Origin: Eubacteriales bacterium
GTDB lineage: Bacteria > Bacillota > Clostridia > Lachnospirales > Lachnospiraceae
Direction: 5' to 3'
Length of the DNA stretch: 64,000 nucleotides
Assembly: GCA_030537935.1 (NCBI GenBank)
Contig: JAUNUY010000002.1
Span: 1 to 64,000 of the forward strand
Under the pieces are notes generated by a model, which saw nothing but the letters and a program-made list of their open reading frames with translations, ran no database searches and was not told the origin of the DNA. This document shows positions 14,843-23,134 of the stretch, one piece after another. A program made the position numbers and the translations under genes. The number at the start of each line of letters is the position of its first letter. Positions within the stretch are counted from its first letter, which is position 1.

Positions 14843-15856
14843 TCATTTTTCCGATCCGCGAAGTACCAACGTACATTTCAACATGACCCGTTCCGGTGAT
14901 TTTCGCGCCGTACGGACACGCATTTCTCCACATAACAGTTCCATCGCTTTGATACCCTGCTGATAGGCGTCCCGACGAACTACGGAAAGCGGAATGCCCA
15001 ATCGGTTCAACACGTCGATGTCATCAAAACCGATAAGTGCAATATCCCGTCCCGGTTGTAAATCATGCGCCATCATATACTGTAAAAAACCGATACTGGT
15101 CAAGTTGTTGGAGAGAAAAACCGCCGTCGGTCGCCGATTCCCCGGCATGGCAAAAATAGCTTCTGCCGCCCGGTAGCCGCCGTCCCACTTGAAATTTCCG
15201 GGAATAACATATGCCGGATTCAGGGACATCCCCCTATCCGCCAAAGCACGCTTATATCCTTCCGTCCGTTCCCTTCCCGGTGTGGATGAATAAGGACCCG
15301 TTACAATGGCAATCTGCTGATGACCGTTTTCAATCAATGCCCCTACCGCTTCGTACGAGGCATCGAAATTGTCCACGAAAACACCGCTAAAATCTGATTC
15401 GGCAATGTCCCGATCAATCAAAACCACCGGCACACCCATCCGACGCACCTGTGCCAACATATCGGCTGTCCGTGCCGAATGTTCGGATACGGGCGTCATC
15501 AACAGCCCGTCCACCCGCTGCCTCATAATTGTATCCAGCAACCGGACCTCGTCGGTCGGATGCTCAAAACTCGAAAGGGTTGCCGCCGTATAGCCATGTT
15601 TCTTGGCAACATGAGATATACCCGCAATGACCTTGGCAAAGAACTCATTCTCCAAATCCGGTACAATCACGGCAACCATCTTTGTCAGATTCGTAATCAA
15701 ACTTCTCGCCACGGCATTGGGCTTGAAATTCGTCGCCTCAATCACGGCCAAAACCCGTGCCCTCGTTTTTTCGCTGACATAACCGGAAGAATTGATAACC
15801 CGCGAAACGGTCGCAGTGGATACGTTCGCCATTCGTGCGATATCCTTTATCGTCAT
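14843..15856 (-). CDS. rbsR: Ribose operon repressor, LacI family
   Basis: A 337-residue regulator. The N-terminal helix-turn-helix TIKDIARMANVSTATVSRVIN is followed by the hinge NFKPNAVARSLITN and a periplasmic-binding-protein-like effector domain (about residues 60-337). It most likely represses the ribose genes and releases on ribose or a phosphate. The start is the ATG after GAGGGG; an upstream in-frame extension spans the promoter and is not conserved-looking. It is upstream of deoC on the same strand with a 68-base gap holding the operator, so it may be transcribed with the operon at a low level. Confidence 0.92.
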   Translation of the reverse strand: MTIKDIARMANVSTATVSRVINSSGYVSEKTRARVLAVIEATNFKPNAVARSLITNLTKMVAVIVPDLENEFFAKVIAGISHVAKKHGYTAATLSSFEHPTDEVRLLDTIMRQRVDGLLMTPVSEHSARTADMLAQVRRMGVPVVLIDRDIAESDFSGVFVDNFDASYEAVGALIENGHQQIAIVTGPYSSTPGRERTEGYKRALADRGMSLNPAYVIPGNFKWDGGYRAAEAIFAMPGNRRPTAVFLSNNLTSIGFLQYMMAHDLQPGRDIALIGFDDIDVLNRLGIPLSVVRRDAYQQGIKAMELLCGEMRVRTARKSPERVMLKCTLVLRGSEK

Positions 15857-15880
15857 AATGACACCCCTCTCTTGTAGAAA

Positions 15881-15909
15881 ATTATAACACTCTCTTTTTA
15901 TTATGTATA
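15881..15909 (-). promoter_or_regulatory. rbsR promoter
   Basis: On the minus strand TATACA (15904-15909) and a perfect TATAAT (15881-15886) are 17 bases apart, 24 bases upstream of the rbsR start. No copy of the 14-base operator is seen here, so autoregulation through that site is not evident. Confidence 0.6.
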
Positions 15910-15994
15910 TTGATAGACGGAATGAATTTTTGAAAAAATAATTGGCTACTTTGTCTGTGACAAGCTCACAAATAGGACACATTCCTTTGCCGAT

Positions 15995-16023
15995 TTGATT
16001 TTTTTCATTCCATTTGCCATAAT
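15995..16023 (+). promoter_or_regulatory. Promoter of aldo/keto reductase gene
   Basis: TTGATT (15995-16000) and CATAAT (16018-16023) are spaced by 17 bases, 42 bases before the start codon. Confidence 0.55.
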
Positions 16024-16065
16024 AAACTTACAAACAAAACCGTTACCCGAAAGAAAGGAGGCGCT

Positions 16066-16911
16066 ATGTATAAAACATTGCATGGTGACGATGTCGGTCG
16101 TATGGGTATGGGCACTTGGCGCATGGCCGAACGTCGCGAAAATTACAACGCCGAGCGGGATGCTCTGCGTGCCGGCCTGGAAGCCGGATTACGCTTGATT
16201 GACACGGCGGAAATGTATGCGGACGGTCGGGCCGAAGCACTGGTCGGCGACGCAATCCGCCCCTTTGACCGTGCATCGTTGTACATCGTTTCAAAGGTCT
16301 ATCCCTACAACGCCGGGGCACCCGATATCTACCGAGCCTGCGAAGCAAGTCTGCGTCGTTTGCATACCGACTATCTGGATATGTATCTCCTGCACTGGCG
16401 CGGCAAGGTCCCGTTGGCCCACACCGTCGAATGTATGGAAACGCTGAAAAACCGTGGTCTTATCCGCGACTGGGGTGTCTCAAACTTTGATGCGGACGAT
16501 ATTGACGAGCTCTATCGACTGGATAATGCAAAACATTGCCGAACCAACCAGGTCCTTTATCATTTAGGCAGCCGGGGCATTGAATACGATCTCCTGCCTA
16601 AAATGGCGGCACGTAATCTCTCTCTGCAAGCGTACTGTCCGCTGGCACAGGGCGGCAGACTCCGACAGAAGCTCATTGATTCGCCCGTCCTGCAAGAGAT
16701 GGCGGCGACACATGGTGTCGGTATCTACGCCCTTCTTCTCGCCTTTCTCCTGAAACATCCGCTCGTACTGCCCATCCCCTGTTCCGGCAAGCGAGCACAT
16801 GTCCTGGAAAATCTGGCGGCGCTGAATGTCTCCCTCAATGATGCGGAGCGAAAGAAACTGGATGAAAGCTTCCCGCCGCCGACCCGAAAGGAACCGCTCG
16901 ACATCGTATAA
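16066..16911 (+). CDS. Aldo/keto reductase
   Basis: A 281-residue NADPH-dependent TIM-barrel oxidoreductase. The catalytic tetrad is visible: Asp and Tyr in LIDTAEMYADG (about residues 45-55), Lys in IVSKVYP and His in LLHWRG. WGVSNFD and the C-terminal IPCSGKRAHVLENLAAL bind the cofactor. It reduces aldehydes or ketones; the physiological substrate is not clear. The ATG follows AAAGGAGG. Divergent from rbsR, but not obviously part of the ribose pathway. Confidence 0.92.
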   Translation: MYKTLHGDDVGRMGMGTWRMAERRENYNAERDALRAGLEAGLRLIDTAEMYADGRAEALVGDAIRPFDRASLYIVSKVYPYNAGAPDIYRACEASLRRLHTDYLDMYLLHWRGKVPLAHTVECMETLKNRGLIRDWGVSNFDADDIDELYRLDNAKHCRTNQVLYHLGSRGIEYDLLPKMAARNLSLQAYCPLAQGGRLRQKLIDSPVLQEMAATHGVGIYALLLAFLLKHPLVLPIPCSGKRAHVLENLAALNVSLNDAERKKLDESFPPPTRKEPLDIV

Positions 16912-16985
16912 AAAACATCCCCCGCAACCGGCAACATCCCCCGCAACCGGCAACAGGCGCCGACCGCAGGGGATGTTTTTATTGT
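16912..16985 (+). terminator. Terminator with internal tandem repeat
   Basis: AAAACATCCCC at the left pairs with GGGGATGTTTT at the right, followed by a T-rich stretch, so the unit can end the aldo/keto reductase transcript. The loop is unusually long because it includes a duplicated 19-base segment. Confidence 0.75.
16915..16952 (+). repeat. Perfect 19-base tandem duplication
   Basis: Positions 16915-16933 and 16934-16952 are identical 19-mers in direct tandem. The left arm of the terminator stem is therefore present twice, giving two alternative pairings with the single right arm. Confidence 0.95.
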
Positions 16986-17019
16986 TTTATTCTTTCTGAA
17001 TCTTCACTCCTGGAAGCCG

Positions 17020-19329
17020 CTATTCATTTCGATGGCGTGCTCCCCGTACCCGTTCATTCACACGGACAATTCGCTGATACACCCATTCTACTGAAAAATA
17101 GATGAGCGTCATCATAATCCCCGCCGTCAAATAATCCCAGACGGAAAGGATGCTCAAACTGAAGAAGCCGGCAAACACCGTTACGGCCACCATGCTCAAG
17201 CCGATAATCAAGGCGAACAAGCCCGTCTTATATCGGTTGAACGGTTTTAAGACACTGTGTAACATGAGAATCCCGTTTAAGAGCGTCAAGATGACAATCA
17301 AATCACCAACCCGTTCCTTCTCCAAATGTAACATGTTGACCACGATAACCGCCGCCACCAACCGTGCCGCCGAAATGCCGGAGCGGGTAAATACCTCGCG
17401 GATGAAGTTATCCTTGATACGCTCCTTACTCCGTTCAAACGTAATGAAAAATGATGGTGTGCCGACCGTCAAAGTGCTGATGAGCGTCAGCTGAATCGGC
17501 AGGAACGGATAAATCAAGGTGGTGAAAATGGACAACAAGGCAATGGCCGCCGAATAGAAAGTCTTCACCAAGAATAATGATGCCACCTTCTGAATATTAT
17601 TGATGACGCGCCGTCCTTCCATCAGAATCGCATAAAAATTCGAGAAATCACCGTTTAAAAGTACAATATTCGCAATCTGCTTCGCCGCAGCACTGCCGTT
17701 TGCCATGGCCACGGAAATATCCGCTTCTTTTAAGGCGAGTACGTCATTGACGCCATCACCGCTCATAGCGACCTTGTGACCCGCCTCCTTCAATGTCTGT
17801 ACCATCAACTTCTTTTGTTCCGGCTTCACCCGGCCGAAGACCTGATACGCATCGACCGCCGCCCGCAGTTCATCATCCGTCATGGCACTCACATCCACGG
17901 CACGTCCGTCTTCCGCAAGACCCGCCCGTTTGGCAATCTCAAGTACGCTGATATGATTGTCCCCGGAAATAATCTTAATGTCCACGTCCTGAGAACGAAA
18001 ATATTCAAAAATCTCGTTCGTATTCGGCCGGATTTCATCCTCCAAAATGATGAACGCCGTCGGTTCCGACAATGTCCCGATGAATTCTTCCGTCGGCCGT
18101 CGGTCCGTCCACCCCAAAGTCAAGACGCGCTTACCTGCCGCCAATGCTCGATGCATCACGGGATAGCTCTCCGCATCCGCCGTCGGATAGAGATATTCAA
18201 ATGCCCCCATCACGTAAGTTCCTTCTCCCTTAAACGCAACGGCGGAATACTTACGCCGGGAGGAAAACGGCAACGTGGCCGTTACCGTCCGTTTTCCGGT
18301 ACCTTCCGTATACTTGGCAATGGCCGTGGCCGTCGTATTCATATCGCCGAAAGCACGGACATAGTCGCCCAAAATCCCCGAAACGGATGCATCGCCCGTA
18401 ATCTCCGCCACGCGCATCTCACCCGTCGTAATCGTACCCGTCTTATCAAAACAGAGGGTGTCCACTCGTGCCAAGGTTTCGATGCAGAACAGTTCCTGCA
18501 CCAATATCCGCTTACGCGCCAACTGAATGCTCGACACGGCCAGACTGACCGAGGTCAATAAAATCAATCCTTCCGCAATCATACCGACCAGCGCCGCCAC
18601 GATACGAAGAATCGTATCGTTCAAGGGATTCCCCATGATAAAGTATCCCTTGATGAACAATGCGACACCGATGGGTGCGATTAAAAATGAGGCCATTTTT
18701 AAGATGAAGTTCAGACTGTCCCGTAGCTTGGACGGATGCTTCCGAAAGACCTTCGCCCGCTCGGCGAGCCGATTGATATAATTATCCGCCCCCACCTTCT
18801 CAACCTGCATGATACCCGTGTCCGATGTTACGAAACTGCCCGACAACAACGCATCACCGACATTCTTCGTAATCATATCACTTTCACCGGTCAACAGGGA
18901 CTCGTCGACCTCCAAATGGCCGGACACCAGCTTGCCGTCACAGACAATCTGTTCACCCGTTTTCAGATGAATATATTCTCCCACCACGACCTCATCCGGC
19001 GGCACTTCTGTGATTTGTTCATCCCGAACCACACGGACCTTCGCCGCAACCAAAAGAGAGAGGTCGTCCAGAATCCGTTTGGCCTTAATTTCCTGATAAA
19101 TACCGATGGCCGTATTGATGACAATAACGAGCAGAAACAACAGGTTTCTATAGCTGCCCGTAAAGATGACCAATCCGCCCAAAATGAGGTTGATACAGTT
19201 AAACAGCGTAAAAATATTGGCTATGATAATATCTTTCGTACGACGATTCGCCTTTAATTCAAACCGATTCACCGCACCGACGGTCTTTCGCTCTTCGACC
19301 GTCCGTGAATCTAATGAAAATGTTTCCAT
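17020..19329 (-). CDS. Cation-transporting P-type ATPase, CtpE-like
   Basis: A 769-residue P-type ATPase. The actuator loop VDESLLTGES (about residues 141-150), phosphorylation motif CFDKTGTITTGE (Asp about 295), nucleotide domain and hinge SGDGVNDVLALKEADISVAM are intact. The membrane segment before the DKTGT reads AEGLILLTSVSLAVSSIQLAR, resembling the CtpE group, for which calcium uptake has been reported, rather than the PEGL signature of SERCA types. Eight to ten helices are seen. It has no N-terminal metal-binding domain. The ATG follows AAAGGATG. Ion specificity remains inferred. The gene stands alone with its own promoter. Confidence 0.9.
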   Translation of the reverse strand: METFSLDSRTVEERKTVGAVNRFELKANRRTKDIIIANIFTLFNCINLILGGLVIFTGSYRNLLFLLVIVINTAIGIYQEIKAKRILDDLSLLVAAKVRVVRDEQITEVPPDEVVVGEYIHLKTGEQIVCDGKLVSGHLEVDESLLTGESDMITKNVGDALLSGSFVTSDTGIMQVEKVGADNYINRLAERAKVFRKHPSKLRDSLNFILKMASFLIAPIGVALFIKGYFIMGNPLNDTILRIVAALVGMIAEGLILLTSVSLAVSSIQLARKRILVQELFCIETLARVDTLCFDKTGTITTGEMRVAEITGDASVSGILGDYVRAFGDMNTTATAIAKYTEGTGKRTVTATLPFSSRRKYSAVAFKGEGTYVMGAFEYLYPTADAESYPVMHRALAAGKRVLTLGWTDRRPTEEFIGTLSEPTAFIILEDEIRPNTNEIFEYFRSQDVDIKIISGDNHISVLEIAKRAGLAEDGRAVDVSAMTDDELRAAVDAYQVFGRVKPEQKKLMVQTLKEAGHKVAMSGDGVNDVLALKEADISVAMANGSAAAKQIANIVLLNGDFSNFYAILMEGRRVINNIQKVASLFLVKTFYSAAIALLSIFTTLIYPFLPIQLTLISTLTVGTPSFFITFERSKERIKDNFIREVFTRSGISAARLVAAVIVVNMLHLEKERVGDLIVILTLLNGILMLHSVLKPFNRYKTGLFALIIGLSMVAVTVFAGFFSLSILSVWDYLTAGIMMTLIYFSVEWVYQRIVRVNERVRGARHRNE

Positions 19330-19353
19330 AATTCATCCTTTCCGATTACCCCC

Positions 19354-19382
19354 ATCATACTATAAACGAGGTCCGCTGACAA
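19354..19382 (-). promoter_or_regulatory. Promoter of P-type ATPase gene
   Basis: On the minus strand TTGTCA (19377-19382) and TATGAT (19354-19359) are exactly 17 bases apart, 25 bases before the ATG. Confidence 0.65.
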
Positions 19383-19519
19383 TGAAATTATGAGAAGCAC
19401 GTCGAGCTGTACTACTGCGGCGCTGCCCACCTGTTACGACCGCTTTCGCACCGGCAGCCCGCAACCGCGAAAAGAAACGGCAGCGGACAAATTTCGTTCG
19501 CACCCGCATCGTAAATGCC

Positions 19520-19548
19520 TTGCCGAACGGTTCGACATATTGTAAAAT
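19520..19548 (+). promoter_or_regulatory. Promoter of PepT-like peptidase gene
   Basis: TTGCCG (19520-19525) and TAAAAT (19543-19548) are 17 bases apart, 26 bases before the start codon. Confidence 0.55.
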
Positions 19549-19573
19549 GGGGTTAGATTGGAAAGGAAACATT

Positions 19574-20686
19574 ATGGAACTGAACGAAGAACGAATTATC
19601 AAGCGATTTACCGATTACGTAAAAATTACAAGCCCCTCCCGCAAGGAGGCCGGCTTTGCCAACGTCCTCATGAACGAACTACGGGCCTGCGGCTGTACCG
19701 TATTCATGGATAATGCGGGCGAGGCGGTAGACGGCAACTGTGGCAATCTCATCGCCTACAAGGGTGGTAGCCTGCCCGGCGACCCGATTCTTTTTTCCGC
19801 ACACATGGACACGGTGACGCCCTGCGAGCACATCGAACCGCAGATTGACGACGGTATCTTCCGCTCGGCCGGCGATACCATTCTCTCCGGTGACGATAAG
19901 GCCGGCGTGGTAGCCATCTTGGAAGCCTTACATTACCTCAATGAACATGACATCCCCCACCGCAATCTGGAAATCGTTTTTACGATTTGCGAAGAGGTCG
20001 GTCTGTTGGGCTCCAAACACTTGGATGTCGACCGGCTGTTTGCAAAGACGGCCTATGTACTGGACGGGGACGGCGCACCGGGGGCCGTGACGGTTCAATC
20101 TCCGGCCCACGGATTCATTCGCGCAGATTTCACGGGGCTTGCCAAGCATGCCGGTCTGGAGCCGGAAAACGGTATCAGCGCCATTCAGATGGCGGCGGAT
20201 GCCATCAGTCGAATGACGCTCTTGCGCATCGATTCGGAAACCTCGGCCAACGTCGGTACAATTCACGGCGGCGCCGCAGACAATATCGTCGCCGAATCCT
20301 GTACGGCGACCTTTGAAGCCCGCAGCCTGGACAACGATAAAGTCAAGATTCAAATGGCAAAGATGAAAGATATTCTGAAGCAGTCGGCGGAACGGTTCGG
20401 CGGCAACGTTGACATCCATGCCGTCATTGAATATCCCGCCATTGCTTTACAGGAAGAAGATCCCGTCCTTATTCGCTTTCGCGCCGCTTGTGAAGAAGCG
20501 GGCTTTACGTACCGACCGGAATCTTCCGGTGGCGGTGCCGATGCCAGCAACTTCGTACAGCACGGCATCCCCGCCGCGACCGTTGGCGTCGGCATGAAAA
20601 ATGTGCACAGCGTGGATGAATACCTCGCCGTGCAGGACTTATTGGACAGTGTCCGTCTGACCGTCGCGCTGATGCGACTGCCATAA
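19574..20686 (+). CDS. M20 family metallopeptidase, PepT-like
   Basis: A 370-residue dizinc aminopeptidase/tripeptidase-like enzyme. Metal ligands are visible in FSAHMDTVTP (His, about residue 77), SGDDKAGVVAILEAL (Asp) and ICEEVGLLGSK (catalytic Glu-Glu); GGADASNFVQHGIP and the final VHSVDEYLAVQDL complete the site. A dimerisation lid lies in the middle. The size matches the short PepT-like group (about 370) rather than PepT proper (about 410). The start is the ATG after GAAAGGAAAC; the in-frame TTG at 19520 is part of the promoter. It is cytosolic and digests small peptides. Confidence 0.92.
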   Translation: MELNEERIIKRFTDYVKITSPSRKEAGFANVLMNELRACGCTVFMDNAGEAVDGNCGNLIAYKGGSLPGDPILFSAHMDTVTPCEHIEPQIDDGIFRSAGDTILSGDDKAGVVAILEALHYLNEHDIPHRNLEIVFTICEEVGLLGSKHLDVDRLFAKTAYVLDGDGAPGAVTVQSPAHGFIRADFTGLAKHAGLEPENGISAIQMAADAISRMTLLRIDSETSANVGTIHGGAADNIVAESCTATFEARSLDNDKVKIQMAKMKDILKQSAERFGGNVDIHAVIEYPAIALQEEDPVLIRFRAACEEAGFTYRPESSGGGADASNFVQHGIPAATVGVGMKNVHSVDEYLAVQDLLDSVRLTVALMRLP

Positions 20687-20693
20687 TAAACGC

Positions 20694-20739
20694 AAAAACG
20701 GCGTCGATGAGATCGCATATCTCACCGACGCCGTTTTTT
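20694..20739 (+). terminator. Terminator after PepT-like gene
   Basis: A long stem (about 19 base pairs, with small mismatches) around a CGCAT loop, followed by TTTTTT. The A-rich left flank would also work on the minus strand for the operon ending at 21014. Confidence 0.85.
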
Positions 20740-21013
20740 CGCACATCCTGCACCATATATCATTGATCCCCGTTATATCGGAAACAAAAAGAGAACCCGA
20801 CTTCCCGTACGGCAAACTGCCGGGGACCATGCCCCGTAAGTTTCCCATGCGTGAAATCGAGTTCCGTATATATGCACCCATCTATGCCGCAATGCGTGCA
20901 ATCTACTTCACCAAGCCATCTCCGTTTATATCCTTATGGTATCACCCGTTATCAGGAATGTCAACGGAATGGCCCGATTGTGAGCAGTAAGTAACTGTAC
21001 TTTATTTAATACA
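20740..21013. other. Intergenic sequence with small hairpins, no recognised gene
   Basis: This 274-base stretch lies between the PepT-like terminator and the DUF1934 gene. It contains adjacent short hairpins (CGGCA-aac-TGCCG and CGGGG-accatg-CCCCG, about 20809-20835). Open frames exist on both strands (a 75-codon plus-strand frame from a TTG at 20763, an 80-codon minus-strand frame) but neither has a convincing RBS. It could be a remnant or a structured RNA; nothing was recognised. Confidence 0.4.
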
Positions 21014-21463
21014 CTAATGTTCGTGCCCGTAATCACGTCGTACCAAGGCGGAAATCTTCATCCGATTGTCCCCCACCAGCCGGGAAGACAACAAAAGTCG
21101 GTATTCCAATTCCAAAATGAACAATCCCCGAATCTCAATACAATCATATCGCTTGGAAATAATCTTCATCGGAAACGTACCGTACGGTGTCTGATACACG
21201 CCCTCCGCCGTACCGCCATCACAATCGATGGTCATCACGGTATTGATATGGCCGGTTTTCCGGATGATGATGTTTTCATCGTCGAAGTCAAGCACGACCT
21301 GTGTCTCCGCCGCATCTTCCATATCAAACTCGGTATAAGCGATACGATGCCGCCCGTCCCGCTCCTCGTACGTGCCGTTGAGCGTAAACTCCATCGGATC
21401 ATCCTGTTGGTAGACCATCTGCTGCTTGATTTTTATCATCGCTTCATGAACTTCGCCCATCAT
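21014..21463 (-). CDS. DUF1934 family beta-barrel protein (YwiB-like)
   Basis: A 149-residue small soluble protein with alternating beta strands. The DUF1934 pattern is visible: an N-terminal QQ..YQ.DDPMEFTLNGTYEERDG, the central ETQVVLDFDDENIIIRKTG, the TPYGTFPMKI turn and a final ELEYRLLLSSRLVGDN. The family is a calycin-like barrel of unknown role found in Firmicutes. The start is ATGATG after GAGAGG, overlapping the rsmA stop; the second ATG has the better spacing. It is the last gene of the metG-rsmA unit. Confidence 0.85.
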   Translation of the reverse strand: MMGEVHEAMIKIKQQMVYQQDDPMEFTLNGTYEERDGRHRIAYTEFDMEDAAETQVVLDFDDENIIIRKTGHINTVMTIDCDGGTAEGVYQTPYGTFPMKIISKRYDCIEIRGLFILELEYRLLLSSRLVGDNRMKISALVRRDYGHEH

Positions 21464-22331
21464 ATCCTCTCTTTTCTGAAATAAACCGTGTTACCGCCTC
21501 ATAATCCGCAGACGTCAGCATCTCGCCTCGTACATTTGCAGGATATCCGACGGCCGCCAATGCCGCCGTCAGCTCCGCCACCGTAATGTCCGTCGCGCCG
21601 CTTTTACAAACGGCATTTACCATCGTTTTCCGTCGCCGATTGAACGCCGCCCGGATGATACCGAACATCATCCGTTCCATCCCGACATCCGTCATGCGCC
21701 GCGGACCGACATCCAAGCGAATCACTGCCGAAGAAACCGCCGGTCGCGGGACAAAGCAATTCGGTGATACCGTAAATTGCAAGTTTGCCGTCGTATAATA
21801 CTGTACCGCCAACGACAGGGCACCGTACGCCTTGCTCCCCGGTCCGGCCTGCATTCGCTCCGCCACTTCCTTCTGTACCATCACCGTAATGGATGACCAG
21901 GTGATATCACCTTCCAGCAGCGCCATAACCACCGGTGTCGTAATGTAGTATGGCAGATTCGCCACAATCTTCAACGGCCGGTCGCCGTAAGGTGCCGTCA
22001 AGGCGGCAAGATTCGTCTTTAAGATATCACCGCAATGAATTGTCACGTTCGGACGGTCTGCAAACCGCTCCGTCAATGCCGGTATCAACGATTCGTCAAT
22101 CTCCACGGCCGTCACGCCATAGGCCGCATCCGCCAACCTCGCCGTCAATGCACCGATGCCCGGACCGATTTCAATCACCGCATCCGCCGAATCGATCTGT
22201 GCCGCCGCCACGATTTTATCCAAAATATTATCGTCAATCAGAAAATTCTGACCATATCGTTTCTTTAAATGAATGTCATGTGCACGCAAAAGTCGGCTCG
22301 TCGTCGTTGCCGCATTTTCTTCTTTCATCAT
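21444..22331 (-). CDS. rsmA: 16S rRNA (adenine1518-N6/adenine1519-N6)-dimethyltransferase
   Basis: A 295-residue SAM-dependent enzyme that dimethylates two adjacent adenines near the 3' end of 16S rRNA late in 30S assembly. RYGQNFLIDDNILDKIV, the SAM motif EIGPGIGALT and the catalytic NLPYYITTPVV are all intact. The chosen ATG overlaps the tatD stop (ATGA) and lies 7 bases after CGGAG; an in-frame GTG at 22346 is possible but has no RBS. The order tatD-rsmA matches Bacillus, without the intervening RNase M5 gene. Confidence 0.95.
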   Translation of the reverse strand: MMKEENAATTTSRLLRAHDIHLKKRYGQNFLIDDNILDKIVAAAQIDSADAVIEIGPGIGALTARLADAAYGVTAVEIDESLIPALTERFADRPNVTIHCGDILKTNLAALTAPYGDRPLKIVANLPYYITTPVVMALLEGDITWSSITVMVQKEVAERMQAGPGSKAYGALSLAVQYYTTANLQFTVSPNCFVPRPAVSSAVIRLDVGPRRMTDVGMERMMFGIIRAAFNRRRKTMVNAVCKSGATDITVAELTAALAAVGYPANVRGEMLTSADYEAVTRFISEKRGYDGRSS

Positions 22332-23134
22332 ATCGATGCTCCGCACACGCGTTGACGGTCCAAACCGTATAACCGCAGTGCATTCTCAAACGTCTGTTCA
22401 CAAACCGTCGCCACATCCGTCCCCTTAATCTTCGCAATGGCTTCCGCCACGTAAATCAGATGGGCCGATGAGTTCCGCTTTCCCCGATAAGGACTCGGCG
22501 TCAGATAGGGACTGTCCGTCTCCAACACGAGGTGCTCCAGCGGTATCGCCTCAACGACCGCCTTCACCGTCTTCGCGTTCTTAAACGTCACCACCCCGCC
22601 AATACCCAGCATGTAGCCGCGCTTGATATATTCTCGCGCCATCTCGGTACTGTAAGCGTAGCAGTGCATAACACCGCGACCGACACCGTGTCCCCGCAGA
22701 ATATCGAAGGTGTCCTGCGCCGCTTCCCGGCTGTGAATGACCACCGGCAAGTCCATGTCACGTGCTAAATCCAGTTGACGGATGAACATCTCCTGCTGCA
22801 CGGCACGAGGCACGTCATCCCAATGATAGTCCAAACCGATTTCTCCCACAGCCACGACCTTCTCGTTTGCCGCCCGTGCCCGCATCGTATCAAAATGTGC
22901 ATCCGTCAAACCGCCACAATCACAGGGATGATAACCGACCGTCGCAAACACATAGGGATAACGTTGTGCCAATGCGAACGCCCGGGCGTTGCTCTCTTCA
23001 TCACAGGCGATGTTTACAATAGCCGCAATACCGCTCTCATGTAAGAGCGGCAGCAATTCCTCACGGTCACCGTCATACTGTTCATCATCATAGTGGGCAT
23101 GGGTTTCGAATAATAACATCTCAGACTTTTTCAT
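22328..23134 (-). CDS. tatD: TatD family metal-dependent DNase/hydrolase
   Basis: A 268-residue TIM-barrel hydrolase. Metal ligands appear in FETHAHYDD (His-x-His, about residues 12-14), GEIGLDYHW (Glu), VIHSREA (His), MHCYAYS (His) and LETDSPYL (Asp). TatD proteins act as 3'-5' nucleases or D-aminoacyl/nucleic acid hydrolases in repair. The start lies inside the end of glmM (14-base overlap) after AAAGG with short spacing; an ATG five codons in is an alternative. Confidence 0.93.
   Translation of the reverse strand: MKKSEMLLFETHAHYDDEQYDGDREELLPLLHESGIAAIVNIACDEESNARAFALAQRYPYVFATVGYHPCDCGGLTDAHFDTMRARAANEKVVAVGEIGLDYHWDDVPRAVQQEMFIRQLDLARDMDLPVVIHSREAAQDTFDILRGHGVGRGVMHCYAYSTEMAREYIKRGYMLGIGGVVTFKNAKTVKAVVEAIPLEHLVLETDSPYLTPSPYRGKRNSSAHLIYVAEAIAKIKGTDVATVCEQTFENALRLYGLDRQRVCGASI

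Noticed and set aside
15956-15970. TGTGA-CAAGC-TCACA as a Crp-like site between rbsR and the aldo/keto reductase gene
   Set aside because: The spacer is 5 rather than 6 bases and Crp-type control is not expected here. It is too short to exclude chance.
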